Of a stretch of 8,788 nucleotides of DNA, positions 6,280 to 8,788 are shown piece by piece (positions within the stretch are counted from its first letter, which is position 1; each line of letters opens with the position of its first letter). This stretch comes from Spirochaetota bacterium (GTDB lineage Bacteria > Spirochaetota > GWE2-31-10 > MWDO01). The stretch lies in NCBI GenBank assembly GCA_017998755.1, contig JAGOCL010000086.1, positions 1 to 8,788 on the forward strand. The letters run 5' to 3'. The position numbers and the translations under genes are program-made. Under the pieces are notes generated by a model, which made no database searches, had not been told where the DNA came from, and saw nothing but the letters and a program-made list of their open reading frames with translations.

Positions 6280-7043
6280 ACAGTTACGGATTGAAACTTT
6301 GGTCTACAAATAAGGGGCTTATAAAGGAAGCTATAGAGTTGTATAGCGAGAAGTATTGCGATTATATAGAGCTGTACGCTCTAAACGACACATATGAGAC
6401 TACTATTAGTCACTGGAAGAAACTCGATATCCCTTTTACAGTACACGCGCCGCATTTTGGCAACGGGCTTAACCTGTCAAAAAAAGAGTTAAGCGTTTCA
6501 AATAAAAAAATATTGGACGAATCTAAGAGATTTGCCGACGCCCTCGACGCGGATTATATCATTATACACCCCGGCGTAGAAGGGGACGTTAACGAAACTG
6601 TAAGGCAAATAAAAGAGAATTTCGATAGCAGAATGATTATAGAAAACAAGCCTTATTTGGGACTTCTAAACGATATGGTTTGCGTCGGCAAAACTGTAGA
6701 AGAGATCAAACTAATCATGGATAAGTGTTCTATAGGTTTTTGTCTGGATATCGGACACGCTATATGCTCTGCAAATTTTCAGAAAAAAAACTATCTGGAG
6801 TATCTTCAAGATTATATCGCCCTTTCGCCGACTATGTATCATCTTACCGACGGAGACCTCAAAAGTAATTACGACAGTCATCTTCATTACGGAGAGGGGA
6901 GTTATCCGCTGAATGAGATCGCGTCGATAATACCAAAAAACAGTAAGATTACAAACGAGGCGAAAAAGAATTCTACGAAAGAGCTAAGCGATTTCAGAGA
7001 CGATATGAAGATTATCAAAAAGATATTTGGAGAGATAACGTGA
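6276..7043 (+). CDS. Xylose isomerase-like TIM-barrel protein with endonuclease IV-type metal ligands
   Basis: A 255-residue protein of the AP endonuclease family 2 / sugar phosphate isomerase superfamily. All nine positions that bind three zinc ions in endonuclease IV (Nfo) appear in order: H57 (HAPH), H98 (IIHPG), E123 (IENK), D158 and H161 (LDIGHA), H189 (HLTD), D200 and H202 (DSHLHYGEG, parallel to DRHHSLGEG in Nfo) and E228 (NEAKK). This supports a working metal centre. Nfo cuts DNA at abasic sites, but the superfamily also holds sugar isomerases and epimerases. The protein is shorter than typical Nfo (about 280) and the opening GLKLWSTN differs, so the substrate is open. Start: GTG at 6276 behind GGAGG (6267-6271), overlapping the transporter stop by four bases. 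An in-frame upstream extension from 6228 lies inside the transporter gene and encodes nothing family-like. It overlaps the next gene by four bases (GTGA). Confidence 0.8.
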   Translation: MNSYGLKLWSTNKGLIKEAIELYSEKYCDYIELYALNDTYETTISHWKKLDIPFTVHAPHFGNGLNLSKKELSVSNKKILDESKRFADALDADYIIIHPGVEGDVNETVRQIKENFDSRMIIENKPYLGLLNDMVCVGKTVEEIKLIMDKCSIGFCLDIGHAICSANFQKKNYLEYLQDYIALSPTMYHLTDGDLKSNYDSHLHYGEGSYPLNEIASIIPKNSKITNEAKKNSTKELSDFRDDMKIIKKIFGEIT

Positions 7044-7321
7044 TATTAATAGTTATTTCGCTTATTCTGGGTATCGGAGCGGGCGTTTTGTTAAGAAAGA
7101 AAGAGAGAGTTGTAAAAATATCCGAAAAATTGACCGGTATTATGGTGTTTATCCTTCTGTTTTTCTTAGGCGCGTCGCTTGGCGGCAATAAGGGGATCAT
7201 TAATAAACTATCGGGGATCGCCTCGGCTTCTCTTGTAATAAGTATAGCGGCAATCATATTCTCAATTATCGCCGTTTTAGTCGTAAATAAAGTTTTTTCC
7301 GGGAAAAAAGATGATAGATAG
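7040..7321 (+). CDS. LysO-family (DUF340) exporter, small N-terminal subunit
   Basis: A 93-residue integral membrane protein with three predicted helices (about 2-18, 32-48 and 60-83). It matches the N-terminal part of LysO/YbjE, the inner-membrane lysine exporter, which is a single protein of about 300 residues in E. coli but is split into two adjacent genes in many anaerobes. The motif FFLGASLGGNKGI (41-53) recurs in its partner as FLVGLGIGANKEI, so the small gene resembles the start of the large one. It starts at GTG 7040 behind GGAGAG (7029-7034), overlapping the previous stop by four bases, and overlaps the next gene by 11 bases. Alone it is too small to be a transporter; it presumably forms a complex with the 200-residue product. 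Lysine as substrate is by family and not proven. Confidence 0.8.
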   Translation: MILIVISLILGIGAGVLLRKKERVVKISEKLTGIMVFILLFFLGASLGGNKGIINKLSGIASASLVISIAAIIFSIIAVLVVNKVFSGKKDDR

Positions 7322-7913
7322 CGTAAAAATTCTTTTGTTCTTTACTGCGGGAGCGGTATTGGGGTATTTTGATAAGATACCTGAGTTTTTAATGAACGAG
7401 TCTGTTTCAAATACGCTTCTTTATATAATAATATTTCTCGTTGGCTTAGGCATTGGCGCAAATAAAGAAATCTCGGTTTTTCTGAAAAAATTTGATTTCA
7501 GGATAATTTTAACGCCGTTATCGATAGTTATCGGATCGGCGATAGGCGGGGCTCTCGGATCTCTGTTTATAACGGAAGTTTCCGTTAGGGAAGGAATCGC
7601 CGTCGCTTTCGGATTCGGCTATTACAGCTTATCAAGCGTCCTTATCGCAGACATCCGCGGGGAGACGCTTGGCGCGACGGCTCTTGTCGCTAATATCGCT
7701 CGCGAAACTTTGACCTTGATATTCGCGCCGGTTTTTGTAAAAATATTCGGCAAGATATCCCCTATAGCGTCGGGCGGCGCGACGACTATGGATACTACTT
7801 TGCCTGTGATAAAAAAATACGCCGGTAGCGGTTATACGGTAATAGCTTTTATAAACGGTATGATACTAACGGCGCTTGTTCCGATACTTGTTCCGCTGGT
7901 TCTTGGGGGGTAA
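7311..7913 (+). CDS. lysO: LysO-family (DUF340) lysine exporter, large C-terminal subunit
   Basis: A 200-residue polytopic membrane protein carrying the signature segments of the LysO C-terminal domain: GFGYYSLSSVLI (101-112), NIARETLTLIFAPV (128-141) and SGGATTMDTTLPVI (154-167). E. coli LysO exports lysine and toxic analogues such as thialysine. About five to six helices are visible. The ATG at 7311 lies inside the end of the small subunit gene (11-base overlap), with GGGAAAAAAG just upstream as a modest ribosome binding site. The overlap suggests coupled, near-equimolar synthesis of the two halves. The metal- or substrate-related acidic and polar residues D161 and E132 are kept. Family assignment is strong. 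The precise substrate is inferred, and regulation by a lysine riboswitch is not seen because the gene is internal to an operon. Confidence 0.88.
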   Translation: MIDSVKILLFFTAGAVLGYFDKIPEFLMNESVSNTLLYIIIFLVGLGIGANKEISVFLKKFDFRIILTPLSIVIGSAIGGALGSLFITEVSVREGIAVAFGFGYYSLSSVLIADIRGETLGATALVANIARETLTLIFAPVFVKIFGKISPIASGGATTMDTTLPVIKKYAGSGYTVIAFINGMILTALVPILVPLVLGG

Positions 7914-7923
7914 GATTATTTTT

Positions 7924-8709
7924 ATGGAGAATACGTTTCTGATCGACTCGCATTGCCATCTTCAAGACGAGATATATAATGACCTCGACGGCGTTATCGA
8001 TAGAGCGTTAAACGTCGGAGTAAAAATGTTTCTCTGCAATGGGACGGATACAAACGACTGGGACAAAGTATATCGCCTCTCCCAAAAATACAAAGAGATC
8101 ATACCCGCATACGGAGCGCACCCGTGGTATATCGATAACTTAAGCGAAGATTGGGAGACGAAGTTAGTCGAATATCTTGACAAATCGTTTTCAACTATCG
8201 GAGAAATAGGACTGGATCGGACGGTAGGCGGAGATAATATTAAAAATCAGATTGACGTATTTGAGAGACAATTGAATATTGCCCGCGATAAAAAGAGATC
8301 TGCCTCTATACATTGTCGAAAAAGTTGGGATATCTTAACGCCGATTTTGAACCGGTATAAACCTGCGGGATTTAATATTTTGATACACTCCTTTTCGGGA
8401 AGTTCTGAAGTTATAAAACAACTTAACGATATTGGGGTATATTACTCGTTTTCGGGCTCTATTACTAATTTAAACAACCAAAAGGCGTTTGAAGCAGTAA
8501 AATACGCTCCTTTAGACCGAATTCTTATCGAAACGGATTCGCCAGATATACCGCCGACGATAAACGGAATTTACGATAAAAATCTTATTAACGAACCGAC
8601 GAATTTACAAGTAATATTACAAAGAGTCGCCGAAATCAGAAATCTTGATATAACGGAAATTAAAAAACAAATTTATACAAATTTTATGAATTTCATAAAT
8701 AAAGATTGA
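7924..8709 (+). CDS. tatD: TatD-family metal-dependent hydrolase (putative deoxyribonuclease)
   Basis: A 261-residue protein, the normal length for TatD, YcfH and YjjV. The two-metal site is complete: H10 and H12 (DSHCH), E94 (IGEIGLD), H130 (SIHCRKSW), H155 (IHSFSG) and D205 (LIETDSP); GAHPW (64-68) is also typical. TatD proteins are cytoplasmic 3'-5' exonucleases linked to DNA repair and other nucleic acid processing, although members are often annotated only as hydrolases. The ATG at 7924 begins ten bases after the LysO stop; GGTAAGA (7909-7915) gives a weak ribosome binding site, and an extension back to 7876 would lie inside lysO. It appears to be the last gene of the guaA operon. No convincing hairpin terminator follows, so read-through into the next gene is possible. 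TatD, YcfH and YjjV paralogues cannot be told apart confidently by reading. Confidence 0.9.
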   Translation: MENTFLIDSHCHLQDEIYNDLDGVIDRALNVGVKMFLCNGTDTNDWDKVYRLSQKYKEIIPAYGAHPWYIDNLSEDWETKLVEYLDKSFSTIGEIGLDRTVGGDNIKNQIDVFERQLNIARDKKRSASIHCRKSWDILTPILNRYKPAGFNILIHSFSGSSEVIKQLNDIGVYYSFSGSITNLNNQKAFEAVKYAPLDRILIETDSPDIPPTINGIYDKNLINEPTNLQVILQRVAEIRNLDITEIKKQIYTNFMNFINKD

Positions 8710-8763
8710 TTTTTTAGTTAACATATTTTAGAGTAAATAATACCTAATAACAGGGAGTTTTTT

Positions 8764-8788
8764 ATGGATGAAAATCTTATAATTGGCG
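8764..8788 (+). CDS. Start of an unidentified gene, cut by the window edge
   Basis: The ATG at 8764 follows AGGGAG (8752-8757) at six bases, a near-ideal ribosome binding site. Only MDENLIIG plus one base is visible, too short to identify. The 54 bases after tatD hold a weak promoter candidate (TTGATT at 8706-8711, 17 bases, TAGAGT at 8729-8734), so this gene may be separately transcribed or be the seventh gene of the operon. Confidence 0.65.

Overview
The window looks like chromosomal DNA from a low-GC bacterium. Coding regions are roughly 35-45% GC by eye and intergenic spacers are strongly AT-rich. A gene for a membrane CHASE2/class III cyclase-like sensor is most familiar from spirochaetes, cyanobacteria and some anaerobic diderm lineages. 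A eukaryote-like long GMP synthetase and a two-gene LysO-type exporter fit an anaerobic or host-associated bacterium. The sequence alone does not let me name the genus or phylum with confidence. There are no rRNA or tRNA genes, CRISPR arrays, transposases or phage genes.

Layout. (1) 1-139 is an AT-rich leader with a plausible promoter. (2) 140-2350 (+) encodes a CHASE2-three-helix-cyclase-like-TPR membrane protein whose cyclase domain has lost most catalytic residues; a perfect hairpin terminator follows at 2372-2390. (3) 2476-2974 (-) is a compact ribbon-helix-helix antitoxin / RelE-type toxin operon, more AT-rich than its neighbours, with a strong promoter overlaid by three phased TATTCA repeats. 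(4) 3027-3262 is a non-coding stretch with a 20-pair imperfect hairpin, then an orphan intrinsic terminator that is a near-identical direct repeat of the one at 2364-2390, then an extended -10 promoter for guaA. (5) 3263-8709 (+) is a six-gene operon: guaA, an MFS transporter, an endonuclease IV-like TIM-barrel protein, two LysO-type exporter genes, and a TatD-family metal-dependent hydrolase. Adjacent genes overlap by 4 or 11 bases or are separated by at most 10 bases. (6) 8764-8788 is the first eight codons of another gene with a good ribosome binding site.

How the genes work together. The guaA operon is probably co-transcribed from the promoter at 3205-3231, with translational coupling at the GTGA junctions. 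It joins GMP synthesis, two membrane transport systems and two metal-dependent TIM-barrel hydrolase-like proteins, one Nfo-like and one TatD-like; no single pathway unites them. The toxin-antitoxin module is an inserted-looking, self-regulated unit between two otherwise unrelated + strand genes. The observations most worth following up are the hairpin-plus-terminator RNA candidate at 3041-3139, the matching terminator repeats on either side of the toxin-antitoxin operon, the degenerate cyclase, and the duplication visible between the two LysO genes. I did not find a clear undescribed multi-gene defence or mobile system.
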